From Paenibacillus lutrae (GTDB lineage Bacteria; Bacillota; Bacilli; Paenibacillales; NBRC-103111), in the NCBI RefSeq assembly GCF_009757775.1, contig NZ_RHLK01000006.1:178996-242995 (forward strand): a stretch of 64,000 nt of DNA, read 5' to 3'. Below, piece after piece: positions 9,491-19,304 of this stretch. The notes below the pieces were generated by a model, which did not search any database, was not told where the DNA came from, and saw only the letters and a list, made by a program, of their open reading frames with translations. How positions within the stretch are numbered: position 1 is the stretch's first letter; the number at the start of each line of letters is the position of its first letter. The translations under genes were made by a program, and so were the position numbers.

Positions 9491-10477
9491 TCAGGAGCGT
9501 GCAGCCGCGGGCTTCTGTTTTTTTTGCTTTTTGGCCGTAATGAGATATTGATGAAGTTCCCGGGTCAGATGCAGCAGGGCAGCCCTAACCTCGAACTCCG
9601 CAGGAGTGCGCGGCAGAGGCTGTGTTTTGAACTCCTTTTCAAGCACATGTATTTTCTTCTCGCAGCGGCCCGTATAATAGTCTACCTTACAATCCATGCT
9701 GAGCTCTTCAAAAATAGAAGCCAGACTTTCACCGATCGGCAGCTCCTGGCTGACCTGTGAGACAAGTCCCACCATTCGTTCTATGGATTCAAACTGTTCA
9801 CTTCGCATGTAGAAATAAAGCTGCATATCGGCATAGGCTTCCGTACCGAAAAGCAGTGCATTTTCGAGAGACCGCTCGGCTGTCTCTGTCCCTGCCTTCA
9901 GGACTTCGTTCAATTCAAGCAGTTCTTTGCCGTCCCAGACGGCATGGGTGTCCCTCAGATGCTCCGCAATATGCAGGAAGATGACAGAGAAAAGCCCCTC
10001 CACCTTGCTGCGATGATCCATCATCATCTTATCCGGCTTCGGCATATACGCGATATTGATCAGTGTGGCGCTACCTAACCCGATTATGAGCAGCAGCACT
10101 TCATTCAGGATCAGATCCGCACTGACCGTTTGTGCATTGTAAATATGAAACATCGTGACAGAAGCAGTGACCGCGCCATCGCTCAATTTCATCCGGTGCA
10201 GGACCGGAAAGGCAAGAAGTACGAACAAGCTGAGCACCCACACGCTAAAACCGAGTAATGAAAAAAGAATAGACGCAAAAAGAACAGCGAGAATCGAAGC
10301 AGCAATGCGCTGAAAAGCGTTCTTGATCCCTCTTCGTTTGGTTACTTGCACGCCCAGGATAGCAAGAAGCCCGGCGGAATTGGGGCTGCTTAAACCAATC
10401 CACCCGGCTATTAGAATGGAAACAATGACGGCTAGGGCCGTTTTAAGTACGCGAATGCCAATAAAAGGAATATTCAT
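9491..10477 (-). CDS. aromatic acid exporter family (ArAE/DUF939-like) membrane protein
   Basis: About 328 residues. The N-terminal half has roughly six hydrophobic helices (FIGIRVLKTALAVIVSIL, LLAILGVQVTKRRG and following), the pattern of the FUSC/aromatic acid exporter family. The C-terminal half is a soluble helical domain. The family is predicted to export aromatic acids, but the substrate here is unknown. The chosen ATG at 10477 has GGAG ten bases upstream; the longer frame adds 22 non-conserved residues. Monocistronic and divergent from the Nramp gene. Confidence 0.8.
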   Translation of the reverse strand: MNIPFIGIRVLKTALAVIVSILIAGWIGLSSPNSAGLLAILGVQVTKRRGIKNAFQRIAASILAVLFASILFSLLGFSVWVLSLFVLLAFPVLHRMKLSDGAVTASVTMFHIYNAQTVSADLILNEVLLLIIGLGSATLINIAYMPKPDKMMMDHRSKVEGLFSVIFLHIAEHLRDTHAVWDGKELLELNEVLKAGTETAERSLENALLFGTEAYADMQLYFYMRSEQFESIERMVGLVSQVSQELPIGESLASIFEELSMDCKVDYYTGRCEKKIHVLEKEFKTQPLPRTPAEFEVRAALLHLTRELHQYLITAKKQKKQKPAAARS

Positions 10478-10702
10478 GAATATTAACTCCGTATAGTGGA
10501 TTTTTCCTTTATTGATTATTCCATGTTCGGCTGCCGGGTTCAAGTTTTCCGCTTGGCCCCATCCTGTTATCAGGTACCGATTTCAGTTTCATCCGGACTA
10601 ATTCGTGACAACTTAAAGACTTTTAACCTCGAATTCTTTTTGATATAGTCGGTTCAAGCAGGTGATGACTTCATTAAGTTGTGAACAGGAGGGGTATCAT
10701 CA

Positions 10703-11947
10703 ATGAGTAAATTGAAAACGGTTACAAGTCGTGAGGGTTTACAAAAAACGAATGGTTGGAAACAGTTTCTGGCCCTGCTTGGCCCAGGCTTTATCACAGC
10801 CGCTACGGTTATCGGTCCCGGAAGCATCACAGTCAGCAGCAAATCCGGTGCACTGATGGAGTATACAATTGTATGGGCGCTGGTGGCGGCAGCTATCTTC
10901 ATGTCCGCTTACACGGTTATAGCAGGCAAAATCGGCGTACTAAGCAGCGAATCCCTGCTTTCCCTGGTTTCCCGTCATTACGGACGCTGGCTGGCAGTCT
11001 TGATCGGCGTATGCGTCTTCCTCATCACGGGAGGCTTCCAGACAGGGAACAATATAGGCGTTGGGCTGGCGTTCGATGCTATGTTTGGCGGCGGAATTGC
11101 GCTGTGGGCCTTCATCTTCCTCGTCATTACGCTGGTTTTCTTATGGACATCAAATAACTTTTATCAAATGCTTGAGAAAATTATGATGCTGATGGTCATT
11201 CTGATGATCGTCGCGTTTGTCGGCAATTTATTCAAAATCACGCCGGATCTGGGAGCTCTGGCGTCCGGTCTGGTTCCTTCCACCCCCAAAATATGGGGAT
11301 TGGTCGTCGCTATTTCGGCTACAAGCTTCAGTATCGCCGGAGCAGCAGGCCAGGCATACATGGTGCAAGGCAAAGGCTGGAAGCTGCCTGACCTGCGCAA
11401 AAGCAATGCAAGCGCACTGATCGGCATTACCATTCTCTGCTTACTGAGCCTCATTATCATGATCACGTCCGCCGCGGTGCTTGCGCCCAAAGGCATCACC
11501 GTAGACAGCGCGGTCGATATGGCTGTGCAGCTCGAGCCGCTGCTCGGACCACTCGCCAAATGGCTGTTCCTGCTCGGACTCTTTGCCGCTTCATTCTCGT
11601 CCTTCGTGGCTAATGCCGTACTGGGCGGCATGATGCTCTCAGACGGGTTCGGCTGGGGCCGCACGCTCAATGACCGCAGCGTGAAAGTGCTCGGCTCCCT
11701 GCTGCTTATCCTCAGTACAGTCGTTGCCGCCGTGCTCCAGGTCAACCCGATCCAGCTAATCGTGGTTGCTCAAGCTACCACGGTACTGGGTGCCCCGCTA
11801 ATCGCCATTGTTCTGCTTCTGCTCGGGAACAATAAGAAGGTCGTCGGCTCACATAAGAACAGTCTGGTGACGAATATGCTCGCCATACTTGCAACCGTCT
11901 GGCTGATTTACTTGTCCTACAACCAACTGACCGACTTCCTGAAATAA
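10703..11947 (+). CDS. Nramp-family transporter lacking canonical metal-site motifs
   Basis: 414 residues with about 11 hydrophobic helices, recognisable as an Nramp (SLC11) relative from the first helix LLGPGFITAATVIGPGSIT onward. In bona fide metal transporters helix 1 carries DPGN and helix 6 carries MPH. Here the matching positions read GPGS and AAGQAYM, so the metal-binding Asp, Asn and Met are absent. Nramp relatives with altered sites transport Mg2+ or other solutes, so the substrate should not be assumed to be Mn/Fe. GGAGGGG precedes the ATG. Single-gene unit ending in a converging terminator. Confidence 0.85.
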   Translation: MSKLKTVTSREGLQKTNGWKQFLALLGPGFITAATVIGPGSITVSSKSGALMEYTIVWALVAAAIFMSAYTVIAGKIGVLSSESLLSLVSRHYGRWLAVLIGVCVFLITGGFQTGNNIGVGLAFDAMFGGGIALWAFIFLVITLVFLWTSNNFYQMLEKIMMLMVILMIVAFVGNLFKITPDLGALASGLVPSTPKIWGLVVAISATSFSIAGAAGQAYMVQGKGWKLPDLRKSNASALIGITILCLLSLIIMITSAAVLAPKGITVDSAVDMAVQLEPLLGPLAKWLFLLGLFAASFSSFVANAVLGGMMLSDGFGWGRTLNDRSVKVLGSLLLILSTVVAAVLQVNPIQLIVVAQATTVLGAPLIAIVLLLLGNNKKVVGSHKNSLVTNMLAILATVWLIYLSYNQLTDFLK

Positions 11948-12055
11948 TCACTTGGCTTGAAGATTCGGAATCCATGGAAGAGAAGGCATGTTATGTATTC
12001 CGGCAGTTCCACTCCTAGGTTGATCCGAATTCTGATCCACTATCCATTCCCAGTA

Positions 12056-12082
12056 TAAGAGCCTGCTTCCAGCAGGCTCTTA
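12056..12082. terminator. converging bidirectional terminator
   Basis: An 11-bp perfect stem AAGAGCCTGCT / AGCAGGCTCTT with a three-base loop lies between the convergent Nramp gene and ABC importer operon. Confidence 0.75.
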
Positions 12083-12147
12083 TCATGTTAGATCCTGCCT
12101 CCGGAATATGTCCGCGCTTCCATGCTATCCCGATGTCATAACGCACG

Positions 12148-12993
12148 TTACCTCCGGGAAATCAGCTTTTTCTCCAAATAAACGACAGCCTGGTACATAA
12201 CCGTAGCTACCAGCGCAATAACAACCAGGCTTGCCATCACCAGTGTGAAGTTGAACACTTGGAAGCCGTAGACAATCAAGTACCCCAGTCCCATTTTAGA
12301 AACAAGAAACTCACCGACTATGACGCCTACCCATGCAAGCCCCACATTCGCTTTTAAAGTAGCCACAATGGTAGGAAAAGATGCCGGCAGGATGACGTGA
12401 CGGAACACCTCGCTCCGGGTTCCTCCGAAGATCCGCACGACTTTAACATAGTTGTCATCGACCTCACGGAAACTTCCATACACGACAAGGGTCGTAATGA
12501 TGACCGTTACAGACAGTGTTGTAGCGACAATGGACAGGATACCCGGACCGAAACCCACGATAAACAGAGGTCCCAAAGCCACTTTGGGCATCGAGTTCAG
12601 CACCACAATGTAGGGGTCGAGGACACGTGACAGAAAAGGCGACCACCAGAGAAGCATAGCCAGAGCCGTACCGCACAGCGTCCCTAGAATGAATCCGACT
12701 ACCGTTTCCACTACCGTATAGCCCATGTGCGGGAAAATAGAACCATCCGCGATTTTCGTGCCCAGCAGAACAAACACCTTGCTCGGATAGCTGAACAACA
12801 GAACGTCAATCCATTTCAAGCGTCCAGCAACTTCCCATAGTCCCAGGCTGGCAATCAAAATGATCAGCTGTGTCACTCGGACATTCACCGCCACTTTGCG
12901 CTTGCGAACCAAATGGGCCGTATGAATCCTCTCCGGCAGATTATTCCCGCCTGCGGCATTCTCAGGCAGATCCTGCAAATTTGCGTTCCTCAT
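12148..12993 (-). CDS. ABC importer permease (SsuC/TauC/ThiX type)
   Basis: About 281 residues with six hydrophobic helices and a BPD_transp_1 core. The EAA-like loop region reads YVKVVRIFGGTRSEVFRHVILPASFPTI. It forms the membrane channel of the importer with the ATPase encoded just upstream. The ATG at 12993 overlaps the ATPase stop as ATGA, so translation is coupled; a longer frame would overlap the ATPase by about 50 bp and is less likely. The family imports sulfonates, taurine, nitrate or thiamine precursors; the substrate is not fixed by sequence. Confidence 0.88.
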   Translation of the reverse strand: MRNANLQDLPENAAGGNNLPERIHTAHLVRKRKVAVNVRVTQLIILIASLGLWEVAGRLKWIDVLLFSYPSKVFVLLGTKIADGSIFPHMGYTVVETVVGFILGTLCGTALAMLLWWSPFLSRVLDPYIVVLNSMPKVALGPLFIVGFGPGILSIVATTLSVTVIITTLVVYGSFREVDDNYVKVVRIFGGTRSEVFRHVILPASFPTIVATLKANVGLAWVGVIVGEFLVSKMGLGYLIVYGFQVFNFTLVMASLVVIALVATVMYQAVVYLEKKLISRR

Positions 12994-13781
12994 CTTCCTG
13001 CCTCTTCCCCCTTTCCGCCCATAAGCTCGAATTCCCGCCATATATCGCGAAACAATTCGTGGAACCCCGGTATTTCCCTCGCCTGGAGCGGCAAGGTCCG
13101 CCGGATTTCTTCCGGAATCACTATTTCCCGCCGGATACGCCCCGGCCTGGGCTCCAGCAGAATAATCCGGTCACTCATCGCGATGGCTTCCGTAATATCA
13201 TGGGTTACGAGAATGGCGGTTTTGTCTCGATCATGGAGTGTCTGAATGACGAGATCTTCCAACTGCAGCTTGGTCTGGTAGTCAAGAGCGGAGAAGGGTT
13301 CGTCCAGCAGCAGAAGTTCCGGTTCGGTGGCAAGCGTGCGGACCAGGGCGACACGCTGCCTCATCCCGCCGGACAGCTGGGATGGCCGGTACGTCCGGTA
13401 CCGGGATAACCCCATCTCCTCCAGCAGATGAGCCACATAAGCCTCCGTCTCCATATTAAGGCGGCCTAGCAGTTGAAGTCCGATGATGCTGTTATCATAA
13501 ATGGTCCGCCACGGGAACAAATAGTCCTGCTGCAGCATATAGCCAACTTCCGGTGTCGGAGATGTAATCGACTTCCCGTTGATCCGCACCTCTCCTTGAG
13601 TCGGTTGGATAAGGCCGGCGATAATGGACAGCAAGGTGGTTTTGCCGCAGCCGCTCGGACCGAGCAGACTCACGAATTCACCCGGATGAACCGTTAATTG
13701 AACATCCTCGAGCGCCATATTCGCCTGATCATCGGACACATACACGTGGGACATTCCGCTGATCTGTACCGTAGCCTCCAT
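12990..13781 (-). CDS. ABC importer ATP-binding protein (SsuB/TauB type)
   Basis: About 263 residues. Walker A is GPSGCGKTT, the signature is LSGGMRQRVALVRTL, Walker B is LLLLDEPFSALD, and the H-loop is in LVTHDITEAI. It powers the permease encoded by the overlapping next gene. AAAGGAGG lies seven bases before the chosen ATG at 13781; the long open frame upstream to 13910 is ignored because it runs through an intergenic hairpin. Confidence 0.9.
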   Translation of the reverse strand: MEATVQISGMSHVYVSDDQANMALEDVQLTVHPGEFVSLLGPSGCGKTTLLSIIAGLIQPTQGEVRINGKSITSPTPEVGYMLQQDYLFPWRTIYDNSIIGLQLLGRLNMETEAYVAHLLEEMGLSRYRTYRPSQLSGGMRQRVALVRTLATEPELLLLDEPFSALDYQTKLQLEDLVIQTLHDRDKTAILVTHDITEAIAMSDRIILLEPRPGRIRREIVIPEEIRRTLPLQAREIPGFHELFRDIWREFELMGGKGEEAGR

Positions 13782-13822
13782 GTTCATTCCTCCTTTGCGG
13801 CAAGGCATCCTGCAGAATAGAA

Positions 13823-13855
13823 ACAGGGATTTCCCGCCTTTACAGAAAACCCTGT
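13823..13855 (-). promoter_or_regulatory. intercistronic hairpin between binding-protein and ATPase genes
   Basis: ACAGGG and CCCTGT arms, extended by T/A pairs, form a hairpin in the 129-bp gap. Such structures often stabilise the upstream binding-protein message and reduce readthrough, so the lipoprotein is made in excess. No long T tract, hence probably not a full terminator. Confidence 0.4.
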
Positions 13856-13910
13856 CAGTTTCTTGAAGCCCTGTTCGTTCTCTGTACCAACTGCAGGATT
13901 GCATCCGCAC

Positions 13911-14918
13911 TTATTTCACCGTGCTTTTCGCTTTCTCGGCGAACGTATTATCCACCAGCTTGTTCCACTGCGCTCTCTGCTTCAATTCACCCGCCTGAGT
14001 CATGATATCCTGCAAGTTGTTCCATTCCTGTTCATCAATGACGGGATCCGTGGCGTAGGAGCCCTGCTCTTTATAGCGCTTTATTACACTTCTCACAATC
14101 TCGATATCTGTATCTTCAAAATACGGAAGGACTGCATCTGCAATCTCGTTAACACTCTTCTGATCCACCCATAGCTGAGCACGCTGAACGGCGTTCGTAA
14201 ACTTCTGCACCGCATTAGGGTTCTGCTTTATGAAGCTTTGCTTTGCCATAAACACCGTATAAGGCAGTTTCCCGCTTTCCACTCCGAAAGACGCCATTAC
14301 GCGGCCTCTGCCTTCTTTTTCAAAAACAGATGCTTGCGGTTCAAAGAGCTGTACATATTCACCCGTACCGGATGAAAAGGCGGAAGCGATGTTGGCAAAA
14401 TCAATGTTCTGAATCAAATTCAAATCCCGATGAGGATCGATTCCATTCTTACGGAGTGTGAACTCTCCCGCCATCTGCGGCATTCCGCCTTTTCGCTGAC
14501 CGAGGAAAGTGCTGCCCTTCAGCAATTCCCATTTAAAATCAGGATTCGGCTCACGCGAAACGAGGAAAGTTCCGTCTGTCTGGGTCATCTGCGCAAAATT
14601 GACGACAGGATCATCACTTCCCTGCTGATACACGTAAATGGAGGTTTCGGAACCGACGAGGCCTACATCAATACCGCCTGACAGGAGCGCGGTCATCGTT
14701 TTGTCTCCCCCGGCCGTTGTTATCAGTTCAATTTCCAGTCCCTCGTCCTTAAAAAAACCTTGAGAAAGCGCGACATACTGCGGCGCATAAAAGATGGAAC
14801 GCGTAACTTCACCGACCCGGATTGTACTGACTTCTTCCTGTTTCGAGCAGCCCGGCAGAATCAATCCCGCCAACAGCAACGCCGACAGCAGGAGGAAGAC
14901 GATAGATCTTCGTTTCAT
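13911..14918 (-). CDS. ABC importer substrate-binding lipoprotein (NMT1/SsuA type)
   Basis: 335 residues. The N terminus is a lipoprotein signal with lipobox LPGC at about residues 21-24, so the mature protein is anchored to the outer face of the membrane. The rest matches the NMT1/THI5-like and SsuA fold: FYAPQYVALSQGFFKDEGLEIEL and GGDKTMTALLSGGIDVGLVGSE are typical. Candidate ligands are sulfonates, taurine or pyrimidine precursors. I see no TPP or SAM riboswitch upstream, which leaves the ligand open. First gene of the three-gene importer operon. Confidence 0.88.
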   Translation of the reverse strand: MKRRSIVFLLLSALLLAGLILPGCSKQEEVSTIRVGEVTRSIFYAPQYVALSQGFFKDEGLEIELITTAGGDKTMTALLSGGIDVGLVGSETSIYVYQQGSDDPVVNFAQMTQTDGTFLVSREPNPDFKWELLKGSTFLGQRKGGMPQMAGEFTLRKNGIDPHRDLNLIQNIDFANIASAFSSGTGEYVQLFEPQASVFEKEGRGRVMASFGVESGKLPYTVFMAKQSFIKQNPNAVQKFTNAVQRAQLWVDQKSVNEIADAVLPYFEDTDIEIVRSVIKRYKEQGSYATDPVIDEQEWNNLQDIMTQAGELKQRAQWNKLVDNTFAEKAKSTVK

Positions 14919-15064
14919 GGCGTCTCCTCCAATTCATTCCTACTTACTGTCAACATATGCGAATGAGAATTCGTTGGTTAATAAACGAACACTCCGTCAA
15001 TAAAAAAACACTTTTAGGAGGAATTCTCGAAATTTAAACCCTAGACTGCCGCTATTTGTTTGGA

Positions 15065-15117
15065 AAATAAAAATCCCTGCTTAACCAGAACCGTTAAAGG
15101 TCTGGTCAAGCAGGGAT
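15065..15117 (-). terminator. rho-independent terminator after the M32 carboxypeptidase
   Basis: On the minus strand a long stem (ATCCCTGCTT and CCAGA paired with TCTGG and AAGCAGGGAT) is followed by TTTTTATTTT. Confidence 0.85.
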
Positions 15118-15197
15118 CCGGAGGGAAGATACTCTGTCTATTCAGAATCCATATCTATTCATAGGGTCTGACTTACTGCAGCAGGATTCAACCTGCC

Positions 15198-16718
15198 TTA
15201 GCTCAAACCGTATAACGGTTTGTACTTGTCTTTCAAATAATCGACCAGATACTGAGGATTGAGATCCTCGCCGGTCACACGGCGTATAATTTCGTTTGGT
15301 GTCTGAGATTTGCCGTATTTATAAATATGCTCGGACAAGAATTCCTTGATAGGGGCGAAATCCCCTTTTGCCAGAAGCTCATCGAACTGAGGAATTTCTT
15401 GGCGAAGCGTATGTGCGAATTGCGCCGCATACATGTTGCCAAGGGCATAGGATGGGAAGTAACCGAACGACCCTCCTGCCCAGTGAACATCCTGAAGGAC
15501 GCCTTCTGCGTCATTGTCCGGCTCTACCCCCAAGTATTCACGATACTTGGCATTCCAGACTTGCGGCAGATCCGCCACAGTGAATTCTCCGCTTAACAGG
15601 CCTTTTTCAATTTCATACCGAATCATGATATGCAGGTTATAGGTCAGTTCATCCGCTTCGATTCGTACTAGAGAAGGCTCGGTGTGGTTGACCGCCCTGT
15701 AGAAAGCATCTTCCGACACATCGTCCAGCTGCCCCGGGAACGTACGCTGCAAGTCGCCGTAATAGCGGGACCAGAACTCACGGCTGCGCCCCACCATGTT
15801 CTCCCAGAAACGGGACTGTGACTCGTGTATCCCCATTGAAGTTCCCGTGCATAAATTCGTCCCGATCAGATCCGGGGAAATATTCTGCTCATACAGCGCG
15901 TGGCCGCATTCATGGATCGTCCCGAACAGAGCGCTCGTCGCATCCTCCGGAAGATAACGGGTCGTGATGCGTACATCGCCGGGATTGAGTCCGGTCGCGA
16001 AAGGATGAACCGTCTCATCCAGGCGCCCTGCCTCGAAATCATATCCGAGTTCCTTCAATATAAAGAGGCTGAACTGCTTCTGCTTAGCGGCATCGAATTT
16101 TTGGCGCAGGAAAGAACGATCCGGCTTCTCCGCCTTTTGAATCTCTGCCAGAAGCGGAACAACTTCTTGACGAAGAGCGCTGAACACTTCATCCAATTTC
16201 TCAACCGTCATTCCGGGTTCGTACATATCCAGAAGCGTGTTGTATTTGTGCCCTTCGTAACCCCAAAGTTCGACAAATTTCAAATTTGTATTTACGATTT
16301 TTTCCAGGTAAGGCTGGAACATAGCAAAATCAGACGTTTCCTTCGCTTCTTCCCACTTGCTTTCGGCTTGAGAAGTCAGAACCACGTATTCCTGGTACAT
16401 CGCAGGCGGAATTTTCTTGCTGCGGTCGTATTCTTTCTTGGCTTCGCCTACGATGCGCTGATTCGTTTCATCCAATTGCTGTTGGTGGTCCGGTTCAGTA
16501 AAGTAATCGAGATATTCGCCCATCTCATCGGAAACAGATAGTTTGAAAGCCTCGGTAGAGAGTTCTCCAATCACTTCGGAACGCTCATTCATGCCTTTCT
16601 TAGGCGCCCCCGTGCGTAAATCCCAATATATAAGGCCGACTGCCTCTTCATAATGTTTGATTTTACGTATGTATTTACGGAATTCATCCAGTTTGCCCTG
16701 ATAATCGGTTTGGCTCAT
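15198..16718 (-). CDS. M32 family carboxypeptidase (thermostable carboxypeptidase 1 type)
   Basis: 506 residues, the normal length for M32 metallocarboxypeptidases, which remove C-terminal residues from peptides in the cytoplasm. The zinc motif HEXXH is HECGH near residue 268, followed by GIHESQSRFWEN, which supplies the third ligand and the family signature. The IRYEIEKGL segment is also conserved. Monocistronic with its own terminator, divergent from the YqkB-like gene. Confidence 0.95.
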   Translation of the reverse strand: MSQTDYQGKLDEFRKYIRKIKHYEEAVGLIYWDLRTGAPKKGMNERSEVIGELSTEAFKLSVSDEMGEYLDYFTEPDHQQQLDETNQRIVGEAKKEYDRSKKIPPAMYQEYVVLTSQAESKWEEAKETSDFAMFQPYLEKIVNTNLKFVELWGYEGHKYNTLLDMYEPGMTVEKLDEVFSALRQEVVPLLAEIQKAEKPDRSFLRQKFDAAKQKQFSLFILKELGYDFEAGRLDETVHPFATGLNPGDVRITTRYLPEDATSALFGTIHECGHALYEQNISPDLIGTNLCTGTSMGIHESQSRFWENMVGRSREFWSRYYGDLQRTFPGQLDDVSEDAFYRAVNHTEPSLVRIEADELTYNLHIMIRYEIEKGLLSGEFTVADLPQVWNAKYREYLGVEPDNDAEGVLQDVHWAGGSFGYFPSYALGNMYAAQFAHTLRQEIPQFDELLAKGDFAPIKEFLSEHIYKYGKSQTPNEIIRRVTGEDLNPQYLVDYLKDKYKPLYGLS

Positions 16719-16826
16719 GGTGGATTCTCCTTTCGTAACTAATAAGTTCCTTTAATCATACTTTCTAGGCGCGGGATAATCAAATTCATCAGATTGTGGT
16801 ACAATCAGAAGAGGAGGGATCAGTGT

Positions 16827-17150
16827 ATGTATCTTCATTTTAGCGAGTCAGCGATCCAGGAGATCAACCGGCGTATCCCGCCTAATGCGATCATCAGGCT
16901 TGTATGGGATATCGAAGGCTGTGGTTGCGCTCTTAGCGGAGTTGCCGCTCTTCATGCGCAGAATACGCGGACGCCTGACGATGTGGATGCCGAGAGCAAC
17001 GCGTTCACCGTTCAGTACGACCCTCGCAAAGAAGTGTTTTTTGAAGACAGAATGACGGTAGACTTCCAGCCCAGCCGCGGCTCCTTCATTCTGAAAAGCA
17101 GCCAGCAGACTTATAACGCCGCTATGCAGTTGGTCAGCTACTGCGCCTAG
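16827..17150 (+). CDS. HesB/YqkB-like iron-sulfur cluster biosynthesis family protein
   Basis: About 107 residues, small alpha/beta protein of the HesB-like fold (YqkB type). The core YLHFSESAIQEINRRI and LVWDIEGCGCALSGV resembles A-type Fe-S family members, though the classical C-terminal CGCG is replaced by an early GCGC. Function unknown; a role in Fe-S handling is by family only. GGAGGG precedes the ATG; the frame extends eleven codons upstream without a better site. Confidence 0.75.
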   Translation: MYLHFSESAIQEINRRIPPNAIIRLVWDIEGCGCALSGVAALHAQNTRTPDDVDAESNAFTVQYDPRKEVFFEDRMTVDFQPSRGSFILKSSQQTYNAAMQLVSYCA

Positions 17151-17204
17151 AACTACCGCTGAATGACCTATTTATTAAAGATGAGACGAATCGGAGGATG
17201 GAAT

Positions 17205-17810
17205 ATGAGTTTGGTATCTGAAATCATGACGTATAATGAATCATTTGTACAAGACAAACAGTACGAGAAATTTGTAACCACCAAATTTCCCGATAAACGG
17301 ATGGTTATTCTAACCTGTATGGATACCCGCCTTGTAGAGCTTTTACCTAAAGCGATGAATTTGCGCAATGGGGACTCCAAAATCATTAAGAATGCAGGGG
17401 CGCTCGTCTCCCACCCGTTCGGCAGTATTATGCGCAGCATTATTGTAGCCGTGTACGAACTGGACGCAGATGAAATCCTGGTCATCGGGCACCGCGATTG
17501 CGGCATGACCGGTCTGAACTCCGCGAATGTACTCCGCAAAGCACAAGAAAGAGGCGTCAAGCCCGAGGTGCTGGATACGCTCAAAAATTCCGGCATCAAA
17601 CTGGATAATTGGCTGACCGGCTTCGATCATGTGGATGAAGCGGTAATCGGAAGCGTCAATATTATCCGGAACCACCCTCTGCTGCCCAAGAACCTCCCTG
17701 TACACGGACTCGTGATGAATCCGCACACAGGCAAACTCGATCTTCTTGAAGAAGGCTATGAAGTGACCAATAAAAATTCTGTCGGGCTCGAGGAATTTCC
17801 TTTCATCTAA
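17205..17810 (+). CDS. beta-class carbonic anhydrase
   Basis: About 201 residues; catalyses CO2 hydration to bicarbonate. The zinc site is visible: CMDTRLV gives Cys and the Asp-Arg pair, and GHRDCGM gives His and Cys. This is the YtiB-like short beta subclass. GGAGG lies seven bases before the ATG at 17205; an upstream in-frame ATG is not preceded by a ribosome site. Lies 54 bp after the YqkB-like gene on the same strand. Confidence 0.93.
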   Translation: MSLVSEIMTYNESFVQDKQYEKFVTTKFPDKRMVILTCMDTRLVELLPKAMNLRNGDSKIIKNAGALVSHPFGSIMRSIIVAVYELDADEILVIGHRDCGMTGLNSANVLRKAQERGVKPEVLDTLKNSGIKLDNWLTGFDHVDEAVIGSVNIIRNHPLLPKNLPVHGLVMNPHTGKLDLLEEGYEVTNKNSVGLEEFPFI

Positions 17811-17854
17811 TCCTCACGCTCGGTGGATATAAATCCAACAGACCCCGGACACCC

Positions 17855-17900
17855 TATAGAAAAAGACATGAAGATATAAAATCCCCATGCCTTATTCTAT
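17855..17900. terminator. weak converging terminator
   Basis: Imperfect stem (TATAGAA..GACATG with CATG..TTCTATC) between the convergent carbonic anhydrase and MFS genes. Its left arm is A-rich and its right side short. Confidence 0.4.
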
Positions 17901-19090
17901 CGGGTATTTGTGGTCTTTAGGCCCCCCAGTTTCTTATAACTGACCCCTACGATAACTAAACCTGCCAAGTACACTACGGCAAAGCCTGATGTCATCCAAA
18001 GCGCTGTAAGTGTTCCCCAATCGTCCATTACATACCCGATCAAGGCCGGGAATACTGCACCGCCTAACCCCGCCAGCCCTGTAATCAGACTCGTAACGAG
18101 CCTTGCCATGCCAGGGAAAGTATGATTCGCATACACCATTGTGATGGAGTAAACACCCGACAGGAATAAGCCCAGCAGGACAATCAGCGCATACCCTGCC
18201 CAAATATTACGCAGCAGAATAAAGGCAGCCAGCACGACAAAACTTCCGGACAACGAAGCGAACAAGAACTTACTGTAGGTAACTTTGCGGATAATCCATC
18301 CGGTTACCAGACGCCCCAGCACCATGGCGGCCCAGAAAATACCGATGCTGAGCGAAGCATACGCAGGAACCGCTTCGAGATAAGTGATGAAGATAGACGA
18401 TAGGAAATTGTTCATCGTGCCTTCAATGCCGCAGTACACGAAAATCATAAATCCGAACAGCGTAAGCAGCAGCACTTTGGTGCGAGGCGTCATATTCTCG
18501 GGCGGAGCCAGATTAGCTGCATCTTGAGGCGCAGCATGATCCACATCCGACAAGGAGTACGAAATCACACTCCATACAACAGCCATAAGGAGAGCCGTCA
18601 CTCCTGTGAGCAGAAAAACAAACCGCCACTCGCCCAACGAAATCAGCAAGCTTGAGAGCAGGGGCATAATTAAGGCCCCGAGGCCGAAAGAAACTTCCAG
18701 GTAGCTCATAACGACCGCCCTGCGGCCGACAAAGACTTCCATCATTAGCGTGGCGACTACAATTTCCACGGAAGCAGCCCCCAGAGAGTTCAGGAAGTTC
18801 AGCACAATTAGAGCGGGAAATGGCGGTAAGGACCACATGCCTACTTGTGCCAGCGCGATAACTACGCAGGCCAGTAATAAGATCCGTTTTTCGCTAAAAC
18901 GGCTGAGCAAAAACGACGAAATAGGAACGCCGAGCAGGAATCCGATCGCTCCCCAGAAGACGAGCTGCCCTCCCATCGTGTAGGAAACTCCATAATGCGT
19001 TAGAATTTGCGGGAGAACAGAGCCGATCGTCGTAATAACAAGGCCTGCCAGAAAATACATGACATATGATGCTTGAGCAAAACGTTTCAA
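17897..19090 (-). CDS. MFS transporter
   Basis: About 397 residues with around 12 hydrophobic helices. The loop between helices 2 and 3 is GVPISSFLLSRFSEKRILL, the major facilitator signature region, and a second copy-like loop GWIIRKVTYSKFLF lies at mid-protein. Cytoplasmic-membrane transporter of unknown substrate; FucP/YfkF-like topology is possible. Start is uncertain: no ATG is well placed. I chose the TTG at 19090, 11 bases after AGGAG; a GTG four codons earlier overlaps that AGGAG. Confidence 0.8.
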   Translation of the reverse strand: MKRFAQASYVMYFLAGLVITTIGSVLPQILTHYGVSYTMGGQLVFWGAIGFLLGVPISSFLLSRFSEKRILLLACVVIALAQVGMWSLPPFPALIVLNFLNSLGAASVEIVVATLMMEVFVGRRAVVMSYLEVSFGLGALIMPLLSSLLISLGEWRFVFLLTGVTALLMAVVWSVISYSLSDVDHAAPQDAANLAPPENMTPRTKVLLLTLFGFMIFVYCGIEGTMNNFLSSIFITYLEAVPAYASLSIGIFWAAMVLGRLVTGWIIRKVTYSKFLFASLSGSFVVLAAFILLRNIWAGYALIVLLGLFLSGVYSITMVYANHTFPGMARLVTSLITGLAGLGGAVFPALIGYVMDDWGTLTALWMTSGFAVVYLAGLVIVGVSYKKLGGLKTTNTR

Positions 19091-19304
19091 AAGCGGACTC
19101 ACTCCTAGTTTCGGTAGTATCGGGTTATAGGTGCACCTCCCTATGCTAGTAGAGAATGCGCGAGAATACAATTGTTAATTGAATTGCTATTTTACCATTT
19201 AAATTACTGCTGCACGGTTCAAATCTCCAAAAAATATTCATATATAATCAAGCTGCAAACCCTCATCCCTGTAATAAACCTGAGGAGCTGCTTGCCGTAC
19301 TATA

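Noticed and set aside
14919..15064. Possible thiamine (TPP) riboswitch upstream of the NMT1-type binding protein
   Set aside because: I see neither the conserved CTGAGA nor ACCTGA core motifs.
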